64,000 nt of DNA. Source: Saprospiraceae bacterium (lineage in GTDB: Bacteria > Bacteroidota > Bacteroidia > Chitinophagales > Saprospiraceae). The notes below the pieces were generated by a model. It was not told the DNA's origin, searched no databases, and saw only the letters and a program-made list of their open reading frames with translations. Location of the stretch: contig JADKDE010000001.1 in assembly GCA_016718505.1 (NCBI GenBank), positions 372,001 to 436,000 on the forward strand, written 5' to 3'. The position numbers and the translations under genes are program-made. Below, piece by piece: positions 16,899 through 26,366 of the stretch (the first letter of the stretch is position 1; each line of letters opens with the position of its first letter).

Positions 16899-18239
16899 AT
16901 GGCAACACCAAAAACCGTAGCATTTCACACGCTTGGCTGTAAATTAAATTTTACTGAAACGAGCTCCCTTTCAGACATTTTTGAAAATGCTGGTTATCAA
17001 GTCATTAACTTTGAAGATGAAGCGAATATCTATGTGATTAATACCTGTTCTGTGACGGACTTTGCCGATAAAAAATGTCGATACACTGTAAGGGATGCTC
17101 TCCGAAAAAATCCAGATGCAAATGTCATCGTAGTAGGATGTTATGCACAGTTAAAGCCTCAAGAAATTGCAGAAATTCCTGGAGTTGATTTGGTACTTGG
17201 TGCAGCTGAAAAATTTAGGATTTTAGAATATATAGATCAGATAGATTTAGCTCAGAATAAAGGTCTGGTTCGAGCTGGAGAGATAAAAGAGGTCTCTACC
17301 TTTAGTCCTTCTCTTTCTTTTGGCGATAGAACGAGGGCCTTTCTTAAAATTCAGGATGGTTGCAATTATAAATGTTCGTTTTGTACCATTCCTTTAGCCC
17401 GTGGAAAAAGTAGAAGTGACACCATAGAAAACTTGGTGGATAGTGCCCTTCAGCTCGAAGAAAAGGGTATAAAGGAAATCGTATTAACTGGAGTCAATGT
17501 GGGCGATTTTGGCAATGGCACAGAAGTGATAGAGGGGCTCGCCCCTAAAAAAGAAGCCTTGTTAATAGATCTTTTGATGGCGTTGGAAACCCAAACCCAT
17601 ATAAACCGATACAGAATCGGCAGTATTGAGCCCAATCTATTGACCGATGAAATCATCCATTTTATTGCTAAATCCTCAAAGTTCGTTCCACACTTTCATG
17701 TACCATTACAATCTGGAAACAACAAACAACTTTCCCAAATGCGCCGTCGATACAAGCGCGAACTTTATGAAGCACACGTCATAAAAATCAAGGAAACGAT
17801 ACCTCATGCTTGTATTGGCGCCGATGTAATCCTGGGGTTTCCTGGTGAAACAGATGATGATTTTCTCGAATCCTATCGATTCATAGAATCCTTGGACCTT
17901 GCCTATTTACATGCATTTACTTACTCTGAAAGGCTAAATACCCCTGCGTCTGAATACGAAGATATCGTGCCAATGAATACTAGACGTAAGAGAAATGAAA
18001 TGATCCGAGTATTATCTGACCGAAATAAAGAAGCTTTTTATAAAAAATTCTTGAATTCTACACGTGAAGTTTTAATAGAAGCAGGGGACTCTGATGCTGA
18101 GTTTATGTTTGGATTTACAGATAACTATTGTAGAGTTAAAATGAAAAATGATTCCAAATTTTATAATACAATTCAACCTTTGTTTCTAGAGTCTATCGAC
18201 GATCAACTTGAGATCAATGGATTTATGGTCAATCTTTAA
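16899..18239 (+). CDS. mtaB: tRNA (N6-L-threonylcarbamoyladenosine37-C2)-methylthiotransferase
   Basis: Radical-SAM methylthiotransferase that converts t6A to ms2t6A at position 37 of tRNAs. 446 aa. The N-terminal UPF0004 domain has cysteines in HTLGCKLNFTETSS, INTCSVTDFADKKCR and VVGCYAQLKP. The radical-SAM cluster motif is CNYKCSFC, followed by PLARGKSRS. A C-terminal TRAM-like region lies after about residue 375. It overlaps the 3' end of the convergent esterase gene by 11 bases. Assigned to MtaB over MiaB or RimO by the HTLGCKLN opening. Confidence 0.92.
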   Translation: MATPKTVAFHTLGCKLNFTETSSLSDIFENAGYQVINFEDEANIYVINTCSVTDFADKKCRYTVRDALRKNPDANVIVVGCYAQLKPQEIAEIPGVDLVLGAAEKFRILEYIDQIDLAQNKGLVRAGEIKEVSTFSPSLSFGDRTRAFLKIQDGCNYKCSFCTIPLARGKSRSDTIENLVDSALQLEEKGIKEIVLTGVNVGDFGNGTEVIEGLAPKKEALLIDLLMALETQTHINRYRIGSIEPNLLTDEIIHFIAKSSKFVPHFHVPLQSGNNKQLSQMRRRYKRELYEAHVIKIKETIPHACIGADVILGFPGETDDDFLESYRFIESLDLAYLHAFTYSERLNTPASEYEDIVPMNTRRKRNEMIRVLSDRNKEAFYKKFLNSTREVLIEAGDSDAEFMFGFTDNYCRVKMKNDSKFYNTIQPLFLESIDDQLEINGFMVNL

Positions 18240-19320
18240 AAAAAAGCCATTCAACTGCTCGTGGAAATTCATTGCTCCACAGTTTCTCTGTGTGTTTTCC
18301 TTTGCTATCCAAAGACAAATTGAATTCGATAAAATCTGAACCCAGTCCCCTTTTTTCGAAAATTTCCTTAAATTTTCTGATATTTGGTATCATTGATTTA
18401 CTTTCAGACCCTCCTGCATATAGATATATTTTGGTTCTCAGCGCTTTTTGAAATTCGATAGCATCAAAATAAATTTTAGGAGATATCCATAAAGACGGTG
18501 AGAAAATAAGCAATTTTCCAAAAGTATTAGGAAACATAAGCCCTGCGTATATACTGATGAGCCCCCCCATTGAACTTCCACCAATGCCAGTGAACTCTCT
18601 TTCGGTTTTGGTTCTGAAATGGGTATCTATATATGGTTTTAATGTTTGTTCTATGAATTCTACGTATTTGCGCCCTTCTCCATGCCCAAGACTGAAGTTT
18701 TTATACGGTGAAAACTCTGAAATTCTGTCCTTTCCCCCATGGTCTATCGCAATAACTATAAAATCACCAATGCCACGCTCTTTCATTCTGGCCATATGCT
18801 TATCTACACCCCAGGTTCCAAAAGGAGCATTTTCATCAAAAAGATTTTGACCATCTTGAAGGTATAATACTGGGTATCTTTTTTCACTAGTCCAATATCC
18901 TTTGGGAAGCAATGCAAAGACTTTTCGGTTCTTATTCAATTGGGGCATGAAAAAAGCTTTATCTACCAAATTAATGGAAGGCAAAAGATCTTCATTATAT
19001 GACTTCCCATCTCTAGCCCAATGTGGCACATAATCTTTTTTATTCCCGTGATGTCTAGAGGTAATTCTATTTTTTGTCAATTCCCCAGCTTCATCAAGCT
19101 CTATATTCGACCACCCACCCTTGTTATATTTGTATTGAATGGGAAATTTTATTTCAGGTGTAATCTTCATTTCGAAGATATAATGGGTAGCATTAATTGG
19201 GGTCATTTTATACGCCTCATCCTGATCAGACCAGTTATTAAAGTTGCCTCCTAAATATATTGGTCTATCGTCTTCTATCGGCGTTTGCATTAAGAAAACT
19301 ACCGTTTGTAATTCGTCCAC
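18229..19320 (-). CDS. Alpha/beta hydrolase-fold esterase with N-terminal E-set/CBM48-like domain
   Basis: 363 aa, two domains. Residues 1-100 look like a glycogen-binding or E-set beta-sandwich (YLGGNFNNWSDQDEAY, FPIQYKYNKGGWSNIELD). From about residue 115 the enterochelin-esterase/EsteraseD fold begins, with KRYPVLYLQDGQNLFDE, nucleophile Ser in GIGGSSMGGLISIYAG and a late His in SKGKHTEKLWS. No signal peptide is obvious. Likely an ester hydrolase for a carbohydrate-linked or siderophore-like substrate, but the substrate is not shown. Its tail overlaps mtaB by 11 bases. Confidence 0.82.
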   Translation of the reverse strand: MDELQTVVFLMQTPIEDDRPIYLGGNFNNWSDQDEAYKMTPINATHYIFEMKITPEIKFPIQYKYNKGGWSNIELDEAGELTKNRITSRHHGNKKDYVPHWARDGKSYNEDLLPSINLVDKAFFMPQLNKNRKVFALLPKGYWTSEKRYPVLYLQDGQNLFDENAPFGTWGVDKHMARMKERGIGDFIVIAIDHGGKDRISEFSPYKNFSLGHGEGRKYVEFIEQTLKPYIDTHFRTKTEREFTGIGGSSMGGLISIYAGLMFPNTFGKLLIFSPSLWISPKIYFDAIEFQKALRTKIYLYAGGSESKSMIPNIRKFKEIFEKRGLGSDFIEFNLSLDSKGKHTEKLWSNEFPRAVEWLFFKD

Positions 19321-19388
19321 TATCTATAATTGTGTATATATAAGACCTTTTATAATTAAAAACGCCTCGTTATTGTTTAATAAATTAC

Positions 19389-19477
19389 GCTTTATTTTCA
19401 TCCTTAATTCAGCCATTTAAGGAGGAAACTTGGGCGTAATTTAGTGTTTTCAAGGATAACGCCAAGCCCTCTAAAGC
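19389..19477 (+). ncRNA. Candidate structured RNA in the divergent intergenic region
   Basis: The 281-base gap 19321-19601 has no gene. Within it, three helices nest. P1 is GCTTTA (19389-19394) / TAAAGC (19472-19477). P2 is CCTTAA (19402-19407) / TTAAGG (19417-19422). P3 is CTTGGGCGT (19429-19437) / ACGCCAAG (19459-19466) with one bulged G, and AGG/CCT can extend it. This forms a junction of about 89 nt. It matches no riboswitch class I recognise. A possible -7 box for the downstream gene (19519-19526) lies after it, so it may not be a leader of that gene. Confidence 0.3.
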
Positions 19478-19518
19478 AATATTTTTCTCAAAACTGGGAA
19501 AAGTTTCTATTTTTTACA

Positions 19519-19526
19519 TACTTTTG
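19519..19526 (+). promoter_or_regulatory. Possible -7 element for the lytic transglycosylase gene
   Basis: TACTTTTG fits TAnnTTTG, 75 bases upstream of the start at 19602. No convincing -33 TTG was found. Confidence 0.35.
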
Positions 19527-19601
19527 TGCCAGAAAACTATCCTAAAAATTTATTTACCAGAACTACACAAAGGACTCTGTTGATTCCTTTCTAGGATTTT
19601 T

Positions 19602-21032
19602 ATGCTAAAAGTTACATTCTCATTTATTTTAATATTTATCGTTACTTTTGCTTCCTTTGGCAATAGTAAGTCTTCTGTTGATCCTGAATTCATCGTCAAC
19701 ATGAAGAATAGATTACTCAGGATGGATTGCTTGGTTGATGCTCGTCTCACCACTGCTACCTCCAATTATATCCAACAATATCTGGTCAATCATAAAGCTT
19801 CAACCGAAAAATTACTCGGTAAATCTGCTTTGTTTTTTCCTATAATTGAAAGCTTTTTAACAGAGAATAAACTCCCAAAAGAATTGAAAGCAATGGCGAT
19901 AATGGAATCCTGGTTGGATCCCGAGGCCATTTCACGTTCTGGAGCTGTGGGATTGTGGCAGTTTATGCCTGGGACTGCTAAAGATTTTGGATTAAATTTT
20001 AATGCCTACGTTGATGAACGCCGAGATCCATGTAAGTCAACTTTGGCCGCCATCCAATACCTTAAGTATCTTTACTCCCAATATAATGATTGGGCTTTGT
20101 CATTGGCAGCTTATAATAGCGGTCCTCAACGTGTCAATTATGCAATAGAGCGTGCTGGTGGCGTTCGTGATTTTTGGGCAATTCAACAGTATTTGCCAAC
20201 TGAAACACAAAATTATGTGCCAAAGTATATTGCTATAAATTATGTTTTAAATTATTATAATGAACACGATTTGAATCCTCTTCTGCCAGAACTAGATCTT
20301 CAAATTACGTCTTTTGTAAAAACTACTAAACGAGTCGATTTTCGAACTTTGTCAAAAATAACTGGATTGAGTGTTCAAACGATTGAATCGCTTAATCCTT
20401 CTTATAAAAAAAATATTGTTCCCAAGTCAATCGAAGGTCAATACTTGATATTTCCTAAAAGAGTTCTTAAAAAAGTTGAAAGCTTTTTATTTGCTACCGA
20501 AGATGAACAATTATTAGAGTCATTTTCTACGGGCAGCACCATCAGCAACGAGCTTTTAACCAGCCTCCCTTATGTTGAGATCGATTACACGGTAGGATTG
20601 ATGGAAGACCTCCCTTTTATTGCAAAAAAATATAATATCGCCACATCCCAAATAATGCTGTGGAACAAACTGACTACTGAATATCTGGCTACAGAGCAAA
20701 TATTGAAATTATATATTCCAATAGAAAAGTTTAAGAGACTTGAACTGATGATAGAGCCAAATAAAATTACTGATTTGCCTTTAAATAATAACCTAATGAC
20801 GAACAGTAAGTCCAATGTTTTCAATTTACGTTCAAATTTATTGGCTGGTAAATCCTTAAAAAAAGTAAAACATGTTGCTGGGCCATTTGAAACTATAAAT
20901 TCTATTCTTTCGCTATATCCTGAGACTTCTTACGAAGAGTTTCTAAAATGGAATGAACTCAAAGAGGGCGAAGTGATTCATGAAGGTGCTGTATTGCTTT
21001 GTCAATCAAACAATACCGTAGCATCTTATTAG
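19602..21032 (+). CDS. mltD: Membrane-bound lytic murein transglycosylase D-like, with LysM domains
   Basis: Cleaves peptidoglycan glycan strands in the periplasm. 476 aa with a signal peptide at 1-20. The lysozyme-like SLT domain carries the catalytic Glu in LKAMAIMESWLDPEAIS, then SGAVGLWQFMPGTAKDFGL and the AAYNSGPQRVNYAIERAGG block. The C-terminal half (from about 240) contains LysM-like repeats (RTLSKITGLSVQTIESLNPS, DLPFIAKKYNIATSQIMLWN, and a third near the end). It is followed by a secreted peptidase gene. Confidence 0.9.
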   Translation: MLKVTFSFILIFIVTFASFGNSKSSVDPEFIVNMKNRLLRMDCLVDARLTTATSNYIQQYLVNHKASTEKLLGKSALFFPIIESFLTENKLPKELKAMAIMESWLDPEAISRSGAVGLWQFMPGTAKDFGLNFNAYVDERRDPCKSTLAAIQYLKYLYSQYNDWALSLAAYNSGPQRVNYAIERAGGVRDFWAIQQYLPTETQNYVPKYIAINYVLNYYNEHDLNPLLPELDLQITSFVKTTKRVDFRTLSKITGLSVQTIESLNPSYKKNIVPKSIEGQYLIFPKRVLKKVESFLFATEDEQLLESFSTGSTISNELLTSLPYVEIDYTVGLMEDLPFIAKKYNIATSQIMLWNKLTTEYLATEQILKLYIPIEKFKRLELMIEPNKITDLPLNNNLMTNSKSNVFNLRSNLLAGKSLKKVKHVAGPFETINSILSLYPETSYEEFLKWNELKEGEVIHEGAVLLCQSNNTVASY

Positions 21033-21067
21033 ACAAATTTTTATATATCTCATTAAAATTATTAATT

Positions 21068-22243
21068 ATGAGAAATAAGACTTGGATTTTTATATTGTTA
21101 GTATTCTCAACGCTATTGGTCAATGCTCAAGATGATTTAATTCAGAAAATAAAGGATAACAAATCTGAAAAGGTAGAGATCGTTTTTACTCCAATTTGCC
21201 AAATTTCTTCAACATCAATAAAAGACCAAGGATCTTCTGGAACCTGTTGGTGTTATAGTACCAATTCATTTTTAGAATCAGAAATTTTAAGAAATAAAAA
21301 GGAGTCGATCGACATCTCTGAAATGTACACGGTTAGGAATATGTACATAGACAAAGCTGAAAGTTACGTTAGGATGCACGGTAGTTTAGCTTATGGTCAA
21401 GGAGGTGCCTTTCACGATGTTCTCAACATGTATCGTCGATATGGAGCCTTACCTCAAGATGTATATCAGGGGCTCAATTATGGTACATCAAGAAACAATC
21501 ACGAAGAACTAGAGACAGTATTGAAAGGCATGTTGGATGCGATCATAAAAGGTAAAAAACTGACCCCAATTTGGAAAGTTGCTGTAACAAAAGTTGTTGA
21601 CACATATCTCGGGGCTGTTCCTGAAAAATTTAATTACAAAGGCAAAGAATATACACCAAAATCTTGGGCCTCTGAAGTTGTAGGAATAAATCCCGATGAC
21701 TATCTCGAGTTCACTTCATTTTCTCATGCTCCTTTTTATCAAAAAATGCTGGTCATGGTGCCAGATAATTGGTCTTACGATTTGTCATACAATGTCAAAG
21801 TTGGAGAAATGACCGAAATAATGGATTATGCGCTTAAAAATGGTTATTCCATCGCTTGGGCGACCGATGTTTCTGATAAAGGGTTTTCATGGAAAAATGG
21901 TGTAGCCGTTGTTCCTCAGAAGTCATTTGAAGACATGGATGAAAAAGAAAAATCTAGCGTATTCAGCACCTCTATTCCAGAGAAGAGCATTACCCAAGAA
22001 TTGCGTCAAACCGAATTTGATAATTATTTGACCACAGATGACCATGGGATGCATTTGACAGGGTTAGCCAAGGATCAATTTGGAAAAGAATATTATATTA
22101 CCAAAAACAGTTGGGGAGAAAAAAACGACTATAAAGGATTTTTATACGTATCAAAACCATTTGTTGAATTAAAGACAACAACCTTTATTGTGCACAAAAA
22201 TGGGGTTCCAAAGCATATCCTTAAAAAATTAGGCCTTAATTAA
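21068..22243 (+). CDS. Secreted C1B-type cysteine aminopeptidase (bleomycin hydrolase/PepC family)
   Basis: Papain-fold aminopeptidase. An in-frame upstream start would overlap the preceding gene; the ATG at 21068 opens on a clean signal peptide (MRNKTWIFILLVFSTLLVNA) and is preferred, giving 391 aa. The catalytic Cys is in KDQGSSGTCWCYSTNS, His in DDHGMHLTGLAKD and Asn in YITKNSWGEKNDYKGF, so the triad is complete. Family members are usually cytosolic; the signal peptide suggests periplasmic use, as seen in Bacteroidota homologues. Confidence 0.9.
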   Translation: MRNKTWIFILLVFSTLLVNAQDDLIQKIKDNKSEKVEIVFTPICQISSTSIKDQGSSGTCWCYSTNSFLESEILRNKKESIDISEMYTVRNMYIDKAESYVRMHGSLAYGQGGAFHDVLNMYRRYGALPQDVYQGLNYGTSRNNHEELETVLKGMLDAIIKGKKLTPIWKVAVTKVVDTYLGAVPEKFNYKGKEYTPKSWASEVVGINPDDYLEFTSFSHAPFYQKMLVMVPDNWSYDLSYNVKVGEMTEIMDYALKNGYSIAWATDVSDKGFSWKNGVAVVPQKSFEDMDEKEKSSVFSTSIPEKSITQELRQTEFDNYLTTDDHGMHLTGLAKDQFGKEYYITKNSWGEKNDYKGFLYVSKPFVELKTTTFIVHKNGVPKHILKKLGLN

Positions 22244-22255
22244 TTTCGTGTTTAT

Positions 22256-22945
22256 ATGTGTGGTCGGTCTTCATTGACAAAAAACGAAAAAGATCTGGAA
22301 GCTCGTTTTGGATCTTCTTTTTATTCTGAAGACTTAGAAAGATATAACCCTTTGCCCAATTTTAATGTTTGCCCCGGTCATATTATGCCGATCGTAGTCA
22401 GCGCGAATGATGTCTATTTTAAGCCATCAACGTGGGGTGTTACTTTGAATTTCGGCGCAAAAAATCAACTCCTGATAAATGCACGTTCTGAGACCATCGC
22501 AGAAAAAAAAACATTTTCATCGGTTTTATATTCAGGTCGATGCATTGTTCCAATGGATGGGTATTATGAATGGCGTCGATCTGAGAATACTTTACTTCCC
22601 TATTATATTCATTTTGAAAATCGCATGCTGGTAGCTGCTGCTGGCTTGAATTTTATAAACTCTGATACGAATGAAAATCATTTTATTGTTTTGACAAGGC
22701 CCTCTGAAGGCTCATTGCGGGACATACATGATCGAATGCCCGTTTTTTTAGAAGAAAATGAATGCAAGGATTGGCTTACACCATTATTGAATTCAGGTGA
22801 TATACTTTCTATTTTAAATCGAAATATAATTATTCCTCCGTATTTTTATCCCGTTAGCAGCAAAATCAATTCTTCAAAAAACAACGAGCCGGACCTTACT
22901 CTGCCTTCAAAAAATAAAGATTTTGAACAAGGACGTTTATTTTAA
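22256..22945 (+). CDS. yedK: SOS response-associated peptidase (YedK/HMCES family)
   Basis: Forms a covalent thiazolidine crosslink to abasic sites in single-stranded DNA and shields them. 229 aa. The N-terminus MCGRSS leaves Cys2 as the catalytic nucleophile after Met removal. The family blocks NARSETIAEKKTFSSVL, CIVPMDGYYEWRR, VLTRPSEGSLRDIHDRMPVF and the C-terminal YPVSSKINSSKNN are present. The catalytic Glu of GYYEW and the His of IHDRMP are in place. No LexA-type site was seen upstream. Confidence 0.92.
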   Translation: MCGRSSLTKNEKDLEARFGSSFYSEDLERYNPLPNFNVCPGHIMPIVVSANDVYFKPSTWGVTLNFGAKNQLLINARSETIAEKKTFSSVLYSGRCIVPMDGYYEWRRSENTLLPYYIHFENRMLVAAAGLNFINSDTNENHFIVLTRPSEGSLRDIHDRMPVFLEENECKDWLTPLLNSGDILSILNRNIIIPPYFYPVSSKINSSKNNEPDLTLPSKNKDFEQGRLF

Positions 22946-22970
22946 AAATAAATTTAAGAAAACAGTTAAT

Positions 22971-24470
22971 ATGGGTATAAAATCAAATTTAATAAAGCCT
23001 TTTGCTAAGCTCATTTCATCTAAAATTGATAAAATGAGTCAAAATGCGCTTAAAGACCAAGCGAAAATTCGCACCCATAATATTTCCTATGCAAAAACTA
23101 CACAATTTGGCCAAGATCATCAATTCGGGGACATTAAAACATACGAGGATTTTAAAGCCTTGGTCCCTATCAATGATTATGAAGGAATAAAAAATTATAT
23201 TGAAAAAATAAACAGGGACAGTCTAATATTTTGTGGCCTGGTATCCCAAAATACTTTGCTAAGACGAGCGGAACCACCTCTGGTGTAAAATATATACCTC
23301 TCACCAAAGAAAGCCTTCCTAATCATTTTGAATCAGCTAGAAACGCTCTTTTTCATTATGGTATAAAACAAAAAAATCTTTCCTGGCTAGATGGGCGAAT
23401 TATATTTCTATCAGGCAGCCCCACTCTTGAAAATGTTAGCGGTATTTTAACAGGGCGACTTTCTGGCATTGTCAACCACCAAGTCCCTAATTGGCTTAAA
23501 AAAAATCAACTCCCCTCTTGGGAAACCAATTGTATTGATGATTGGGAAGAAAAACTTGATAATATCGTAAGAGAGACAATTGACAAAGACATGCGCCTTA
23601 TCTCGGGGATTCCACCTTGGGTTCAAATGTATTACGAGCGTTTATTGCATTTATCAAATAAATCGACCATCAAGGCTCTTTATCCAAATTATTCCGTATT
23701 CGTCTATGGCGGTGTGAATTTCGAGCCCTATCGATCCAAACTGGAAGAATTGGTCGGTAGTTCTATAGATAGCATTGAAACATTTCCTGCATCTGAAGGC
23801 TTTTTTGCATTTAGAGATGATCTAAACCATCCCGGTCTGCTTTTAAATACTAACTCAGGAATATTCTTTGAATTTATTCCTTTAGAGGATTATGGGAAAA
23901 AAGATGCCAGAAGACTCCAGCTAAAAGATGTCCAGTTAAATCAACAATATGCGCTGATAATTAATAACAATGCTGGGCTTTGGGGGCTATGACATTGGGG
24001 ACACGGTAGAGTTTTGTTCACTGGAGCCCTATCGATTGAAGGTCACTGGTCGGGTAAAACATTATATTTCAGCATTTGGCGAGCACGTAATCGCAAAAGA
24101 AGTAGAAGAGTCCATCAAGCTGTGTTCTAAACACTTTGGCTTTAATATCATTGAATTCACGGTTGCTCCTCAGGTCTCACCGCATAATGGTTTGCCATAT
24201 CATGAATGGTTCGTTGAATTTGATAATATCCCCTCAGACTTAGAAGCCATTTCTAATTATTTGGATATTGAAATGAGAAAACAAAATATTTATTATGAAG
24301 ATCTGATAAGTGGGGGCATTTTAAGACCGTTAGTGATTTCTTGCCTTAAACCCAATTCATTTATTGAATACATGAAAGAGGAGGGTAAATTGGGTGGTCA
24401 AAATAAAGTACCAAGACTTACCAATGATCGAAAAATTGCAGATCGTTTGAATAAATTTGTAGTCAAATAA
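22971..24470 (+). pseudogene. GH3 auxin-responsive promoter family protein, two frameshifts
   Basis: Adenylate-forming enzyme of the GH3 family, which in plants conjugates acids to amino acids; the bacterial substrate is unknown. The start is the ATG at 22971 (MGIKSNLIKPF). The frame breaks near 23229-23236, where the next frame resumes with WPGIPKYFAKTSGTTSGVKY, the ATP-binding motif. It breaks again at a run of five G (23982-23986), after which GYDIGDTVEF continues; four G would restore the frame. Read through, it gives about 500 aa with all expected blocks. Sequencing error is as likely as real decay. Confidence 0.85.
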
Positions 24471-24471
24471 T

Positions 24472-25881
24472 TTATCTTATTTGACGGGAATAATCCATTT
24501 TTAAAAATACACCCAACAATAGTGAAAAGCCCATCATTGATGAGCCTCCATAGCTCAAAAAGGGCAATGGAATCCCTATAATCGGCATCAGTCCGATGGT
24601 CATGCTAATATTGATAAAAATATGAATAAAAAGAATTCCTGCGATACAGTAACCATAGTTTTTAGCAAAGTTTAATTTTTGGCGTTCAGCTAAAATAATA
24701 ATCCTTGTAATCAATAATATAAATAGAAAAATAATAAATCCTGTGCCTATAAAACCAAACTCTTCACCCACAGTACAGTATATAAAATCTGTTGATTGTT
24801 CTGGCACATAATTCAATTTTGTCATGGTTCCTTCCAAAAAACCCTTACCTGAAAATCCACCAGACCCAATGGCCATCTTGGATTGCAATACATTGTATAA
24901 TGAACCCTTGGGGTCGCATTTTTCGGGATGAAGCCAAACGTTGATCCGTTCTTGTTGGTGCGGCTTAAGGAATTCGAAGATTAAATTTGCTCCTAAAGAA
25001 ATAATATTCAACCCAATAAAGGTAAATAGAATCAAAACCAAGTCCTTGGGAGCCCTGTTTTTCCAGGCTAAAAAAAGATTAATCCCGAGTAATGCCAAAT
25101 AAAAACCCAGTAAGTAAAAAAAATTTGCCTCTGAATAAAAGAAAAAATAAACTGCAATAAATATTATCAAGGAAGCTATCGGAATAATTTTTTCCCTTAT
25201 ATAAAAAGAACTGGCTAAAATAGTAAAAAAGATGAGGACTATGGTAGAATTGTATAATCCTAAGATCAAGGACCCCACAAACCCAGCGATACACAAGAAA
25301 AATATATAATAGTAAACGGGATTCAACCCTTCTCTGTACAGTAATAGAAAGAAAGAAAGAAAGACCAGACAGGACCCAGCATCTGGCTGAAAAATAATTA
25401 AAATTACGGGAAATAAAAAAATACCAATGGCCGCCATGACTGATTTTGAGTCATTAATCTTAAACCCTGGGGCACTCATAAACGTGGACAAAGCTATCGC
25501 CGTTGCAAATTTGTAAATTCGACGGGTTGAAAACTAAATGCACCAAAAGAATACCACGCTTTGGCACCATTGATTTCTTTACCAAAATCAATACCCTGAC
25601 CAATAACAACAAACTAAATAAAATAAAAGTAAGACAAAAACTCCTAGCCAAAAGTACTGGTATGATGAAAGTTACTCCTATTGTCATCAAAGAGACCATT
25701 ACCCAAAATGTAATTGGCGCCCCGTATTTACACTCATATCGAAGGCACTTGTGTGCAATTTGCCATCATAGTTTACAGCAAACACAAGCATCCAACCTAC
25801 AAAAATTAAAGTTAAATATAAGCCAAAAGTGATTATATCAATTGAACCTTCCGATTTGGTTACTACTTCATCCTGTCTCAA
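24472..25881 (-). pseudogene. rodA: Rod shape-determining protein RodA (SEDS glycosyltransferase), three frameshifts
   Basis: SEDS-family peptidoglycan polymerase, multi-pass inner-membrane protein. The N-terminal part (SEGSIDIITFGLYLTLIFVG) is read in the frame of the upstream SPOR gene. The frame shifts near 25699-25712, again near 25600-25620, and again near 25507-25515. It then resumes with KFATAIALSTFMSAPG through to the end at 24472. Landmarks are GKEINGAKAWYSFGAFSFQP, the GSGGFSGKGFLEGTMTKLNY loop and IPLPFLSYGGSSM. A TTG at 25881 is a possible start. About 460 aa when joined. The pattern fits missing bases in short runs and not selection-free decay. Confidence 0.85.
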
Positions 25882-26280
25882 AGTCTTTAAAATCTTTACA
25901 TCAATTTCTTCAACTGTCAAAAATGAACCGGGATATGATTTTCTCAATTCCAATAACATTTCTTGGGCAGAATAAACGGCCCTAAATGTTCCTATTTTTA
26001 AATGGAAATATGGATCCATAAACCCCCACACAACCTTTTCGTCTGGGTATTTGGACTCCATTTTAAGTTTTGTATCTTCCATAATTCTCCTATCTGCAGT
26101 AGAATAAAACTGGATTCTCCATCCTTTTATTTTCTTGGCATACTTGAATTGATTGGTATATTTAGTGATTAGTTCCGTTATCGCTGGAGATTCGTAAATA
26201 TTAACGCTTTGACCGAGTGAAATATTACTCAATAGTAATAAGCCAATGAACCAACTCGAAATTAAAATTATTTTATGCAT
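25882..26280 (-). CDS. Secreted SPOR-like domain protein (fused in frame to rodA start)
   Basis: The N-terminus is a signal peptide (MHKIILISSWFIGLLLLSNI). A region like the SPOR fold follows: GWRIQFYSTADRRIMED, then PYFHLKIGTFRAVYSAQEML and LRKSYPGSFLTVEEIDVKI. SPOR domains bind denuded glycan at septa. The open frame continues without a stop into the first 60 residues of RodA and ends at 25699. If the TTTT at about 25888-25892 were TTT, a stop would follow DVKI. So the fusion may come from a one-base error. Confidence 0.7.
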
Positions 26281-26309
26281 GTTTTTGTTTTTACAAAAGT
26301 ACGATTAAA

Positions 26310-26338
26310 TAAAAAAAGGCTGCCCAAATAGGCAGCCT
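26310..26338 (-). terminator. Rho-independent terminator of metK
   Basis: Stem AGGCTGCC (26317-26324) / GGCAGCCT (26331-26338) with a 6-base loop, followed on the minus strand by a T tract (the A run 26310-26316). It lies 29 bases beyond the metK stop. Confidence 0.9.
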
Positions 26339-26366
26339 GATCAAATATTTTATTTGTTTAATTTTA

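Noticed and set aside
18053..18068. CACGTG core in mtaB as a parS site
   Set aside because: The flanks (TTCTA and AAGTT) do not match the parS arms.
20999..21067. Upstream in-frame start of the C1B peptidase
   Set aside because: It would overlap the preceding gene and bury the signal peptide that begins at 21068.
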